From positions 62,001-126,000 of the forward strand of contig CANDEV010000001.1 of NCBI GenBank assembly GCA_947383835.1: DNA of 64,000 nt. Direction: 5' to 3'. A model generated the notes under the pieces. It was not told where the DNA came from, searched no databases, and was given only the letters and a program-made list of their open reading frames with translations. A program made the position numbers and the translations under genes. Numbering within the stretch: position 1 is the first letter of the stretch; every line of letters starts with the position of its first letter. Of this stretch, positions 15,661 through 24,140 are shown one piece after another. Source of the stretch: an uncultured Clostridia bacterium. Its GTDB lineage: Bacteria; Bacillota; Clostridia; Oscillospirales; Ruminococcaceae.

Positions 15661-17697
15661 TTATAACGATAAACCAAACGCTGTCAGAAGCGCGGCTGCC
15701 GCCGCTGTAAAAATTATTCTGAATATCAGCCACGCTTTGTAATCCGCAGCAAACCGTCCCGAAATAAGTATGAAATCCGCAAGACATTTTATTCCGCATT
15801 TTTCCGCAGAAGCGGCGCAGACCGACCGCACCGATGAAGCCGCCGATGAAGCTGCGAACGCCGTATCCACCTCGGTAAGGACTTTTATGTCACGCATTAT
15901 CGCACCTGCAAAGCATATCTTAACACCCGTATTTCTCGCCGCTTTTACAAGCCGCATTTTGTCACGCTCCACGGCGCATGCTACCGCCTTAATGTCTCCG
16001 AACTTGTCCGCAAGCTCTTTGTCGCTCATGCTTTTAAGCTGCTTCGAGGTAAGTATCACCCCGCCGCTTTTTTTTATTCCGGAGTATTTTGCTGTAAAAA
16101 CGGCGTTCTCACGGCTGCTGCCGGTAACGAGTACTACCTTGACTCCAGCCTTTGAAAGACGCTCAACGCATTGCTTGGACTCCTCATAATAGCTGTCCTG
16201 CAAGGCAATAAGCCCGATAAGCGTAAAGCTGCCCTCCGGAAAACGTCCGCCCTTTATTCCTCTATTTGTAAAAGCTATTGCTTCCACGTCCTTACCCGAC
16301 AGGGAAATAGCGTCCGCAAGCTTTTGAATGGCTTTTTTATTGGTAATTTTGTGTCTCTTGCCGTCTGCGCCGTGATAATCGCTGCACCGCTCCAGAAGCT
16401 TCTCCGACTCGCCCCTTACTATTGTTACAAGCTCGCCGCCGAGTGAGACGGTTGCCCCCTGCAAGCCGTTGTCCCCTGCTTCGGACTGCTTTTTCAGAAC
16501 GTCCCTGCGCTTCATGCCGTCCTTGACAAATTCAAGCATGGCGTTGTCAAACGGGTTCCTGCCCCTGACCGTACCGTCGGGAAGAAGCTGTGCGCTGAAA
16601 ATACTTAAAACAGCGGTTTTCAGCAGCTTGCCCAAGCTGCCGCCGACGTCGCTGAATTTGGAGTATTCCTTGCCGTCGCCGTCTATAAAGCCGCTGACGG
16701 AGTATTCGCCCTTTGTAAAGATACCGGTTTTTCCTGTCAGCAGAACTGTGGTCTTTGCCGCATTTTCAAGGGCTTCGGGCTTCGAGACGGACACTCCCGC
16801 CTTTGCAAGCCGCTTCACCGCCTTTGCCGCAAATGCTTCACAGGCTAACGCCTTGCCGCCAATGCAGGAGACCGCCAATACAGCCGCGCCCAAGGAAAGT
16901 CCCTTTAAAAGTCCGCCGAGGACGCTGCCGCCTGATGCGCCTATTATCAGAAAAATTATCGTGACAATAACTGCCAGCGCGCCGCCCGCGATACCAGCAG
17001 AATTTGCCAGATCGGAAAAATTCTGCTCCGGAATGCGTATTGGCTTGTCCTCAAGACGCTTTGCAAGCTGGGTATTGTCGCCAATAGCTGTAATTCTTAT
17101 TATTCCTCCGCCCGAACAAACAACCGAGCCGCCATACACACAGTACGGATTATCAGGATTTAGCATTCCGTTGTCGCGATAACCTTCAGGAGCGGTACCC
17201 TTCTGCATTTTACCGATAACGCCGAAAACGGACTGATCCACAGTGACCGTTCCGTCCTCCATTATTCCGTCGGCAGGGATAACGTCCTCTGCGGAAATAT
17301 ATACCAGATCGCCAACGGTGATCTCATCGGCGTGAAGATCGACAGTCCTGTCCACTCCTCTGAAAACAGCGTACACTCCATTTTCGGAGGAACGCGCAGC
17401 CCTGTACAGCATATTGTTTGAACGGTGCCGTATTATCGCGTTCACCAATGCTGACAAGACTGCTGCCGCCGCAGGTATTACGATCATTTTCGGTTCGATT
17501 TCGGGGACCGAGCCAAGCAAGCCCAGCATAAAGGCAATCGCGCCTATCAGCGCGGAAATTACAAAAAGCTTTGCCGTAAGGGAAGAAAATCCCATTACGA
17601 GGCTGTGACCCAAAAATTGGTTATATGAACGGACATTACGCCCGTATTTTTGTTTTGACGCTTCTGCTTCTCTTTCTGTCAGTCCCGAAAAAGCCAT
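15661..17697 (-). CDS. P-type ATPase-like protein lacking catalytic residues
   Basis: A 678-residue protein with the fold of a cation P-type ATPase: N-terminal helices, an actuator domain with VIPADGIM (139-146), helices around 235-290, a phosphorylation/nucleotide region, and a C-terminal hydrophobic pair. The key residues are gone. DKTGT is GKTGI (Gly322 for the phosphorylated Asp), TGES is GVIG (159-162), TGD is TGS (525-527), and GDGxND is GAIMRD (598-603). The helix motif that binds the ion reads SCIGGK. It should not pump ions by the usual cycle. It sits between the kinase and the TerD gene, so a scaffold or sensor role in that system is an inference. Confidence 0.85.
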   Translation of the reverse strand: MAFSGLTEREAEASKQKYGRNVRSYNQFLGHSLVMGFSSLTAKLFVISALIGAIAFMLGLLGSVPEIEPKMIVIPAAAAVLSALVNAIIRHRSNNMLYRAARSSENGVYAVFRGVDRTVDLHADEITVGDLVYISAEDVIPADGIMEDGTVTVDQSVFGVIGKMQKGTAPEGYRDNGMLNPDNPYCVYGGSVVCSGGGIIRITAIGDNTQLAKRLEDKPIRIPEQNFSDLANSAGIAGGALAVIVTIIFLIIGASGGSVLGGLLKGLSLGAAVLAVSCIGGKALACEAFAAKAVKRLAKAGVSVSKPEALENAAKTTVLLTGKTGIFTKGEYSVSGFIDGDGKEYSKFSDVGGSLGKLLKTAVLSIFSAQLLPDGTVRGRNPFDNAMLEFVKDGMKRRDVLKKQSEAGDNGLQGATVSLGGELVTIVRGESEKLLERCSDYHGADGKRHKITNKKAIQKLADAISLSGKDVEAIAFTNRGIKGGRFPEGSFTLIGLIALQDSYYEESKQCVERLSKAGVKVVLVTGSSRENAVFTAKYSGIKKSGGVILTSKQLKSMSDKELADKFGDIKAVACAVERDKMRLVKAARNTGVKICFAGAIMRDIKVLTEVDTAFAASSAASSVRSVCAASAEKCGIKCLADFILISGRFAADYKAWLIFRIIFTAAAAALLTAFGLSL

Positions 17698-17733
17698 AGG
17701 TGCACTCCTTTGTTAGAAATTGGAAAAATAATA

Positions 17734-19203
17734 TCAGTAAATTTTTACTCTGATGAGCATTCCACGCTCGCTGCGGCAGGCTCTGAACATTGTGCCGTCC
17801 GCAATGCGTATAGCCTGACCTGCTGGAACGGGGTTGCCGCTTGGTGATAAAAGTCCCTCGGCGTGCTGATTTACGAGAAACCACTCGCCGCTGTGACAGC
17901 ACACATATGCCTGCAGGCTTTTGTCCGCCTTTTCGTCGGCAAAAACATTGCTCTGCAAGTGCCACTTGAACAGCGGGGTATTATGTACCACGTCAAGCTC
18001 GGAATATTTCCGCCATTCCCCCGAATGTCCCCTGACCTCCGAGTTCATTTCAAAACGGACAATATTCCGCTCCGCGATCCTTGTGCCGCAGAACGGACAA
18101 ACTGGGTTGTTTACATCGTGGAGCACAAACCATTTTTTGTCACACTGGGGATTTGCACACTTGTGGAGCAGATCCCAGGTTTTGACAAGTCCCCGCTCCC
18201 ACTCCATTGCCGAGGGGCGTAGCGGCGGATTGTGTAGACCGTCCACAAACGCCCGTATAAAAAGATTTTCAAGTATAGGTCCCAAATCTTTTATTGTAGT
18301 TTTCAGATTTTGAGGACGGTTTGAGCTATCGTTTGGATTTTCGATAAACAAAGCCATTTCGCCAAGTCCTAAAAAATCGTCCTTTTCGGCGGACTCGGAA
18401 GAGAATATTTTCGGTCCCATAAGCGGGTGGCGGCAGAAAAGGTACTCATAGATAAGCACAGCCAATGCGTGCAGGTCGGTTGAGGAGCTTGGTATCATTC
18501 GCCTCGGATCGCTGCGGTCAAGCTCCATTGTTGAAAGAACTTCGGGGGCGATGTACCCTCTTGTTCCCGCAACCTCTGGCGGGAACAGACCAGGCACAAC
18601 CAGAGAATCAATATCTATAACAACGCAGTTTCCCGTTTTCGGGTCGATAAGAACGTTATTGTTTGACAGGTCTGAATGAGCAAGTCCCGCCTGATGAAGC
18701 CGCCTTATTGAGCGGGACAAAAGCAAAGACATCTGAATCATGGAACGGAAGTCCCCCAATTCGCTCTTATTCAGAAAACGCCTGTTGCCCGATGTAAACC
18801 AGTTGCTCTTTTTGTCCTTGCCCTTCAAGTCCAGGAACTGCGAGGCTTCCTTTTCAAAGAAAAAGCTTTTGGGGTACGCAGGAGAAACGATGCCAAACTC
18901 CGGCGAAACGACCAGATCTGTAGGCCAGCAAAACCGTGCCGAAAAATATTTTGCAAGCTTTTCGTCGTTGCCTATAGCCCCTCCCTTAGATTCGGGAATG
19001 GTTGGATTGTATCGTCCTATAATGGCTTCAAGACGGGCAGTCATATTTCGGTCTATCTTGTTCGGCTCATTGAAAAATTGCACCACATAGGATTTATCGG
19101 GAGCAAAATATGTGTATTTCATACCCCCGCGGGGAGGGTTGTCGGTTATTACGTAGGGTATTTTTCTGCCGTCCGCAAGGGTCGCTTCAACGGTCTTTTC
19201 CAT
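17734..19203 (-). CDS. Ser/Thr protein kinase with C-terminal zinc ribbon (TerY-P type)
   Basis: A 489-residue soluble kinase. The catalytic loop HSDLSNNNVLI (176-186, Asp178) and metal-binding Asp197 (VVIDIDS, in place of DFG) are intact, and GTRGYIAPE gives the activation segment end. The usual beta-3 lysine is not obvious: YVVQFF has Gln42 where Lys is expected. A zinc ribbon follows with Cys349, Cys354, Cys369 and Cys372. The last 60 residues (WFLVNQHAEGLL and PVPAGQAIRIADGT) resemble an FHA-like beta-sandwich. The kinase, PP2C and vWA genes together match the TerY-P triad known from Ter stress systems. Confidence 0.85.
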   Translation of the reverse strand: MEKTVEATLADGRKIPYVITDNPPRGGMKYTYFAPDKSYVVQFFNEPNKIDRNMTARLEAIIGRYNPTIPESKGGAIGNDEKLAKYFSARFCWPTDLVVSPEFGIVSPAYPKSFFFEKEASQFLDLKGKDKKSNWFTSGNRRFLNKSELGDFRSMIQMSLLLSRSIRRLHQAGLAHSDLSNNNVLIDPKTGNCVVIDIDSLVVPGLFPPEVAGTRGYIAPEVLSTMELDRSDPRRMIPSSSTDLHALAVLIYEYLFCRHPLMGPKIFSSESAEKDDFLGLGEMALFIENPNDSSNRPQNLKTTIKDLGPILENLFIRAFVDGLHNPPLRPSAMEWERGLVKTWDLLHKCANPQCDKKWFVLHDVNNPVCPFCGTRIAERNIVRFEMNSEVRGHSGEWRKYSELDVVHNTPLFKWHLQSNVFADEKADKSLQAYVCCHSGEWFLVNQHAEGLLSPSGNPVPAGQAIRIADGTMFRACRSERGMLIRVKIY

Positions 19204-19218
19204 GATCTTCCTCCCAAT

Positions 19219-20469
19219 TTACTTTACGTTTATAAGCACCAACGTCCTGTCGTCGAATGAGCCGCGCTCAACATAATTGTCAAGCCAAAGCTTCAGCATT
19301 TCCTGCCGTTCCTTTTCGTGCACTATATCAAATGCTCCCAAGGAGGCTCTTCGCTGGACGTCGGGTCTCTGCCAAAGTCCTTTCAGGTCGAAACGTCCCT
19401 CGGCAATGATATTTTTCGCGTACTGGAGAGCGTATTTAACGTCCCCGTCGTTTACCCAAGGGTACGCTACGGGATCGGGAATTTTCACCTCGTCCATAAA
19501 GGAAATGCCGTTATCGTTTATGTCCATTATGCCGTTAAGCTTCAAATCAAGGACAAGCTTCAAAAGCTGCGGGTTGTTGGGGTAATAGTCGTCCGCAACT
19601 CCGTCCGTCATAAGCATAAGAGAGGTCATTTTCCCCCTGCGTATCTTCGTTCTGCTTTTGAGGCTGTCGGCGGTACGCATCTGCTCGGAGGTGATAAATT
19701 CGGTCTCCCCCGCAAAGCTGCCGCTGTCCGCCCCTCCCATGATTATAAGCGCATTTTCAAATTCCGCATTTTCGTCCACAGCGGCTATCATGCCGTCACC
19801 AAGCTGTATGGCGGCTGTAAAATACTCCCTGCCGTTTTCCGTCTCAACGGGAATAGCAACGGTCATGAGAAGCGTGCTGGAAAAGTCCTTTAATTCGGGC
19901 TTTCTGCCGATAGCTTCCTCAAATTCGGCAATATCTTTCCGCTTTTCAAAGGCTGCGTCAACTGCGGCAAAGGCTTCTGTAAAGCTGTCCCTAAGCAAGC
20001 CCGCAAGCTCCGAGCAGACCGCGGAAAATTCCCCGTCGTCAAAAGGCTTGCCCAATGCTTCTCTGTAATTCGGGGTACTCCGCTCAATGGCGGCAAGCCT
20101 TGCCTTTGCGTACTTTATAACAGCGTCGCAAGCGGTGCGCGCGCCTATTCTCGAAAAAGGCTTCGACCCTGCACCGTCGGCAGCGGCGGCGATAAGGACT
20201 CCGTTTTCAAAATCGAAAGCAAAGCTGTCGTCGCAGTTTGTACCGTCGTGCTTGTGCTTCTTGCCCCTGACGGCTGCGGCGATAACGTCAAAATTCTCGT
20301 CGCTTTTCGCTTCGCAGGAAAATTCGGGGTACGGCTCGGGACTGTCGGGCACGGGGTTATATTTCCACATTGCGGCGGTATGTGCTGTAACGTCCCGATC
20401 GGTCAAAGTTTCGTCAGCGTTTTCCAAAGTATTTTCAGAAGCTTCTGTGTTATTGTTGTTATTTTCCAT
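19219..20469 (-). CDS. PP2C-type Ser/Thr phosphatase
   Basis: A 416-residue cytoplasmic PPM/PP2C phosphatase. The first 60 residues are acidic and look disordered. Metal-binding residues are visible: Asp80/Asp81 in NCDDSF, Asp98 in AAADGAGS, Asp289 in MLMTDGVADD and the terminal FDDRTLVLI. It is expected to remove phosphates added by the kinase encoded next (15-base gap), forming a reversible switch. Serine of the vWA protein, the pseudo-ATPase or TerD could be targets (inference). Confidence 0.9.
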   Translation of the reverse strand: MENNNNNTEASENTLENADETLTDRDVTAHTAAMWKYNPVPDSPEPYPEFSCEAKSDENFDVIAAAVRGKKHKHDGTNCDDSFAFDFENGVLIAAAADGAGSKPFSRIGARTACDAVIKYAKARLAAIERSTPNYREALGKPFDDGEFSAVCSELAGLLRDSFTEAFAAVDAAFEKRKDIAEFEEAIGRKPELKDFSSTLLMTVAIPVETENGREYFTAAIQLGDGMIAAVDENAEFENALIIMGGADSGSFAGETEFITSEQMRTADSLKSRTKIRRGKMTSLMLMTDGVADDYYPNNPQLLKLVLDLKLNGIMDINDNGISFMDEVKIPDPVAYPWVNDGDVKYALQYAKNIIAEGRFDLKGLWQRPDVQRRASLGAFDIVHEKERQEMLKLWLDNYVERGSFDDRTLVLINVK

Positions 20470-20485
20470 TTACCGACCGTTCCTT

Positions 20486-21259
20486 TCACAATGTTTTCGT
20501 ATCTTCATATGGCGAGTAGCTTTCAATAATATCCAAAATATGGCTTTTGTACAAATTGCCGTTCAAAACGTCCCCGTTGGGACAGACGCTTAAAGCGCGT
20601 ATATCCTCGGGGTTTTCCTCGTACGGGTTTGACTGTTCCACGCCGTCGGGAAAATATTCGCTCAAATATTTCAGAGCGTTTCCGCTTGGGAAGATAATGT
20701 TTCCCTCGGCGCGTTCTATACCCATTTTGTCAAACTTTTCAATAATTTCCTGCGTTTTGGCATTGTACGGGTTATTGTCCTCTTTGCTCACAAGCCATGC
20801 GGGATTTGTACGTATACATACGCCCTCGGACTTTACTGCCTCCGCAAAGAGCCTGACCGTATCAAGCGGGATAGTTTCCTGATGAAAAGCGTCCGCGGAC
20901 AGCAGTACAGCGTTTACACCGCTTTGGGCAAGAGCCTTGGCGGTACGGCGTATCTTGTCGTTATCCTCAGTAAAAAAACCGTTTGTAATAATTTGCCTTT
21001 CGGGAATACCCATATCTCTTGCGGCGGCGTGGATCTTACAGACCGCTTCTGGGTACAGCAAAGGCTCGCCGCCAAAGGTCATCAGGGAAGTTATCTCAAA
21101 GTCTCCGCAAAGCTCCCGTACCGCGTTTGCCGCAATATCGCCGTCGATATGCTCGCCGCCGCCCGTATGCTCACCCTCGGAGCAATGTCTGCACCGTCCC
21201 GTACAGGCGAAAGTTACAACAAATTCCAGCCTGTTCAGGTTTTTCAGATATTTGTTCAA
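20486..21259 (-). CDS. radical SAM protein
   Basis: A 257-residue radical SAM enzyme with CxxxCxxC at Cys19, Cys23 and Cys26 (ACTGRCRHC), which holds the 4Fe-4S cluster that cleaves S-adenosylmethionine. MTFGGEPLLYPE follows as the GGEPL motif. The C-terminus has SVCPNGDVLNGN, which resembles the beginning of a SPASM domain but has too few cysteines for a full one. It lies between the vWA and phosphatase genes with gaps of 12 and 16 bases, so it belongs to the operon. It may modify a protein or peptide of the system; no precursor peptide was found. Confidence 0.88.
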   Translation of the reverse strand: MNKYLKNLNRLEFVVTFACTGRCRHCSEGEHTGGGEHIDGDIAANAVRELCGDFEITSLMTFGGEPLLYPEAVCKIHAAARDMGIPERQIITNGFFTEDNDKIRRTAKALAQSGVNAVLLSADAFHQETIPLDTVRLFAEAVKSEGVCIRTNPAWLVSKEDNNPYNAKTQEIIEKFDKMGIERAEGNIIFPSGNALKYLSEYFPDGVEQSNPYEENPEDIRALSVCPNGDVLNGNLYKSHILDIIESYSPYEDTKTL

Positions 21260-21271
21260 AGCATTTCCCCC

Positions 21272-21913
21272 TTACGGAACTATCACGAAGCCCTGCGGAG
21301 GAGGCGGAAGCTCGATATTTGCCCCCGGCTTTGCGTCAAGGCTTTTTGAGGACATTTTAACGGAGCTTGATACCCACGCAAAGAACTGCGCCAAGTCCCC
21401 CGCTGAAAGGGTGTTCATAAGTAGCACGCACTCGGTAATTTCTTTAAGCACCTTTGTGTCGGCGTATGCTCCCGCCGCGCAGGCGATAATGTTGGCAGGG
21501 TGAGTGCTTTTCAGCTCTGCGGCAGCTTCACGCCACTCGTCTGTAGGCGCGCCGTCGGTGAGGATAAATACCAACGGTTTCCAGTCGCCCTTTTGAGTCT
21601 CGGTGGATTTCCGCACCTCTGAGCGTATACACTCGGTCAACAGCCTTAACGCCGCGCCGAGAGCCGTTGCTCCGCCCGCGCTGAGCTGTGGTTCCTTGAA
21701 AAGCATAAGCTCGGTAAGGGGCGAAACCTGACGCGCGCTGGAATTAAATGTAATTACCGAAAGATAAGCGGTCTCCAAAGCCTGCGGGTCTCCCCGAAGC
21801 TCGGAGGTAAGCGCACGGACGCCGTGCTTTACTGCTTCAATGGGATCTCCCGCCATTGAGCCTGAAACGTCCAAAAGAAGATAAACGGGAAGCCGTCTTG
21901 AAAATTCTGACAT
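21272..21913 (-). CDS. terY: vWA domain protein, TerY-like
   Basis: A 213-residue stand-alone von Willebrand A domain with a complete metal-binding MIDAS site: Asp15-x-Ser17-x-Ser19 (LLDVSGSM), Thr84 in GGATALG and Asp121 in LTDGAPTD. It has no membrane segment. TerY proteins are encoded with a PP2C phosphatase and a zinc-ribbon kinase, exactly the set seen here, and are thought to be regulated by phosphorylation. It is the first gene of the leftward operon and has a perfect consensus promoter upstream. The C-terminal tail is Pro-rich (IELPPPPQGFV). Confidence 0.88.
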   Translation of the reverse strand: MSEFSRRLPVYLLLDVSGSMAGDPIEAVKHGVRALTSELRGDPQALETAYLSVITFNSSARQVSPLTELMLFKEPQLSAGGATALGAALRLLTECIRSEVRKSTETQKGDWKPLVFILTDGAPTDEWREAAAELKSTHPANIIACAAGAYADTKVLKEITECVLLMNTLSAGDLAQFFAWVSSSVKMSSKSLDAKPGANIELPPPPQGFVIVP

Positions 21914-21973
21914 ATTTTTTACCTGCTTTCTATAATAAAATCAAGTCAAATCGCAAAAACCATATACAATAAA

Positions 21974-22002
21974 ATTATACAACTTTTCGGTAATAATGTC
22001 AA
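21974..22002 (-). promoter_or_regulatory. consensus promoter of the terY operon
   Basis: Minus strand TTGACA (22002-21997), a 17-base spacer and TATAAT (21979-21974): perfect in both boxes and spacing, 60 bases before the terY start codon. Confidence 0.88.
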
Positions 22003-22130
22003 TTATTTTTAAGAAAATCACAGAAATCAATTTGCGGCAGGGAAAATATGTCTATATCGCATAAAAAGTTAAAGATCCATGCGGCTTTTGTGCAACTGTT
22101 ATTACATTTCACAAAAAATCCTCCGAAGCC

Positions 22131-22159
22131 TTGATATGCCGTCCAAACCCCGCTATACT
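22131..22159 (+). promoter_or_regulatory. promoter of the tail-fibre-like gene
   Basis: TTGATA (22131-22136), a 17-base spacer and TATACT (22154-22159), about 38 bases before the ATG at 22198, so the gene has its own promoter. Confidence 0.75.
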
Positions 22160-22197
22160 GAAATTATGGGAACAATTCTAAACGAAAGGAAAATTTT

Positions 22198-24051
22198 ATG
22201 GAATTAAAGGTTATAGGAAAAAGACTTTTTACCGAGCGTATTGATAAGGTCATTACCGAGGGCGAATACAACGCAGACATTATCGGAATAACCTTGGAAC
22301 GCTTCCATGACGGCGCAGATCTGTCGGAATACAGCTTTCGCATAACTGCCTACTCCGAGGGCGGCAGTACAATTGCGGAGCAGCTCCTTGACAAAGACCC
22401 TGCGGGTGAAAAAACGATGCGGCTGGTATGGAGGGTCTCTCCGACATTTGCCGCGGAAAGCGGAACGTTCACACTTACTCTTGCAGGAGTTGCAGCTGAC
22501 AATTCCGCGCAGATCAAATTCACCTCCTCCCCTGTTAGGATAAACGCTGACGGAAGGGCTGAATTTATTCCGGACAAGACGGTTACGGAGCAGTACTTAA
22601 ATCAAGTCCAGCTTGAGGCACAAAAAGCTGCGGACGCTGCAAAACGTGCCGAAACAGCGGCAGCGCAGGGTTTTAAAATATCTGCGGCGACGGAAAACAT
22701 TATAGGCGGAATACTGTCGGGCGGCGACGTTTCCGTTGCAGAAAGCGGCAAGGTAACGGTAAACTCAGTAGGCGGAAAAAAGGTTGAGGCGGACGTTCCC
22801 GCCGACGCAAAATTCACCGACACCGTATATACCCTGCCTACTGCTTCGGCAAGCATTCTCGGAGGCGTTAAGGTTGACGGCAAGACAATTACTGCCAAAG
22901 ACGGAGTCATCTCGGCAGTCGCAGGCAGCGGCGGCGGAAATCTCTCCTCGGGCGGAGATTACGTTCTTCCTCCCGCAACCGAAAGCTCTCTCGGCGGAGT
23001 TATTGTTGACGGAACAACTATAATAGTCAGCGAAAACGGCGTTATTTCGGCAATCGCAGGCGGTGGAAATCCCCCCTCCGGCGGAGATTACGTTCTTCCT
23101 CCTGCCACCGACAGTTCTCTCGGCGGAGTTATTGTTGACGGGACAACTATAACCGTCAGTGAAAACGGAGTTATTTCGGCTCACTTGACCGAGGACGTTT
23201 CAAGCGGAGCGTCCGCGGACGGCGTAACGCTGACCGAAAGCGGCGGCGTTATTTCCGTAAAGGACAATTCCCACAAGCATACCGTTGAAAATATCACCGG
23301 CTTAAACGAAATTCTGGACAGCAAGGCTGAGCTTTCACACAGTCACGCTGCCGAAGATATTTCCGGCTTACAGGGACTTCTCGACAGCAAGGCTGATATT
23401 TCGGCGATCCCCTCCTCGCTCCCCGCGAACGGAGGAAACGCTGCCACTGTAGGCGGCTTCACGGTGGGGACAAACGTACCCTCCAACGCAAAATTCACGG
23501 ACACGGTATATACTCTGCCCAAAGCCTCGGCAAGCGTGTTGGGCGGCGTTAGGGTTGACGGTACAACAATTACCGCAAATGCATCGGGAATTATTTCGGC
23601 AGCAGCCTCCGGCGGAAGCGGCATTACCATTGACAAGATATTTGAGGACAATATTTACTGGACAAAAATACCGACAACAGAGGGTTCTGATGTTGCAAAC
23701 ATACTGCTTCCAAATGACGTGACATATTGGGATTATCTTTTCGCAACGATCATCTACTGCGAATCCGCAAAGCCTTGGTTCGGATACGGCGGCTCCGCGC
23801 TTATCAAGACCTCAGATATTGTTTACGCTTCAAAGGATCCGTCTACATATCAAGCAACCAAAGCAAATTTGCAGTACCTTATATCAAAAACAGACATCAC
23901 CAACGCAGGCTGTCTGCAATTTTTTGATTCAAAGCACGTCAAAGTCAAGCATTATGAACAAGTAATAATATGGGGCATAAAAGCTCCCTCTGTTACTTCA
24001 CAGAAAATGAAGGGAACTCTTATCAACCGCTTAGATACATATATGCCATAA
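22198..24051 (+). CDS. phage tail-fibre/baseplate-like repeat protein
   Basis: A 617-residue protein built like a phage receptor-binding or baseplate fibre. The N-terminal 130 residues form a BppU-like beta domain (ITLERFHDGADLSEYSF). Next comes an Ala-rich coiled coil (about 133-160). Four or five fibre repeats then share LGGV-x-VDGxTI and GVIS, and two HSHAAEDISGL-type segments are typical of tail fibres. The C-terminal 90 residues form a unique knob. It has its own promoter and terminator, no signal peptide, and no other phage structural gene nearby. It could be a relic or a domesticated adhesin-like protein, with no visible export route. Confidence 0.75.
   Translation: MELKVIGKRLFTERIDKVITEGEYNADIIGITLERFHDGADLSEYSFRITAYSEGGSTIAEQLLDKDPAGEKTMRLVWRVSPTFAAESGTFTLTLAGVAADNSAQIKFTSSPVRINADGRAEFIPDKTVTEQYLNQVQLEAQKAADAAKRAETAAAQGFKISAATENIIGGILSGGDVSVAESGKVTVNSVGGKKVEADVPADAKFTDTVYTLPTASASILGGVKVDGKTITAKDGVISAVAGSGGGNLSSGGDYVLPPATESSLGGVIVDGTTIIVSENGVISAIAGGGNPPSGGDYVLPPATDSSLGGVIVDGTTITVSENGVISAHLTEDVSSGASADGVTLTESGGVISVKDNSHKHTVENITGLNEILDSKAELSHSHAAEDISGLQGLLDSKADISAIPSSLPANGGNAATVGGFTVGTNVPSNAKFTDTVYTLPKASASVLGGVRVDGTTITANASGIISAAASGGSGITIDKIFEDNIYWTKIPTTEGSDVANILLPNDVTYWDYLFATIIYCESAKPWFGYGGSALIKTSDIVYASKDPSTYQATKANLQYLISKTDITNAGCLQFFDSKHVKVKHYEQVIIWGIKAPSVTSQKMKGTLINRLDTYMP
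22951..23180 (+). repeat. tandem 129-base repeat inside the tail-fibre-like gene
   Basis: Two highly similar units (22951-23079 and from 23080) encode the 43-residue fibre repeat with DYVLPPAT and GVIVDGTTI. A recent in-gene duplication, prone to length change. Confidence 0.8.
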
Positions 24052-24055
24052 CAAA

Positions 24056-24092
24056 AAAACCGTCCGAAGGAATGACCCTCGGACGGTTTTTA
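24056..24092 (+). terminator. rho-independent terminator
   Basis: A perfect 12-base inverted repeat (24056-24067 with 24079-24090, core CCGTCCGA/TCGGACGG) with A and T runs on both sides. It lies five bases after the tail-fibre-like stop and can serve both strands. Confidence 0.9.
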
Positions 24093-24140
24093 TATGCAGT
24101 TTTGCACAGATTTTTTATCTACATTTTTAATTAAAGGTCC

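Noticed and set aside
22198..24051. Prophage
   Set aside because: Only one fibre-like gene is present; no capsid, terminase, tail tube, integrase or lysis genes are adjacent.
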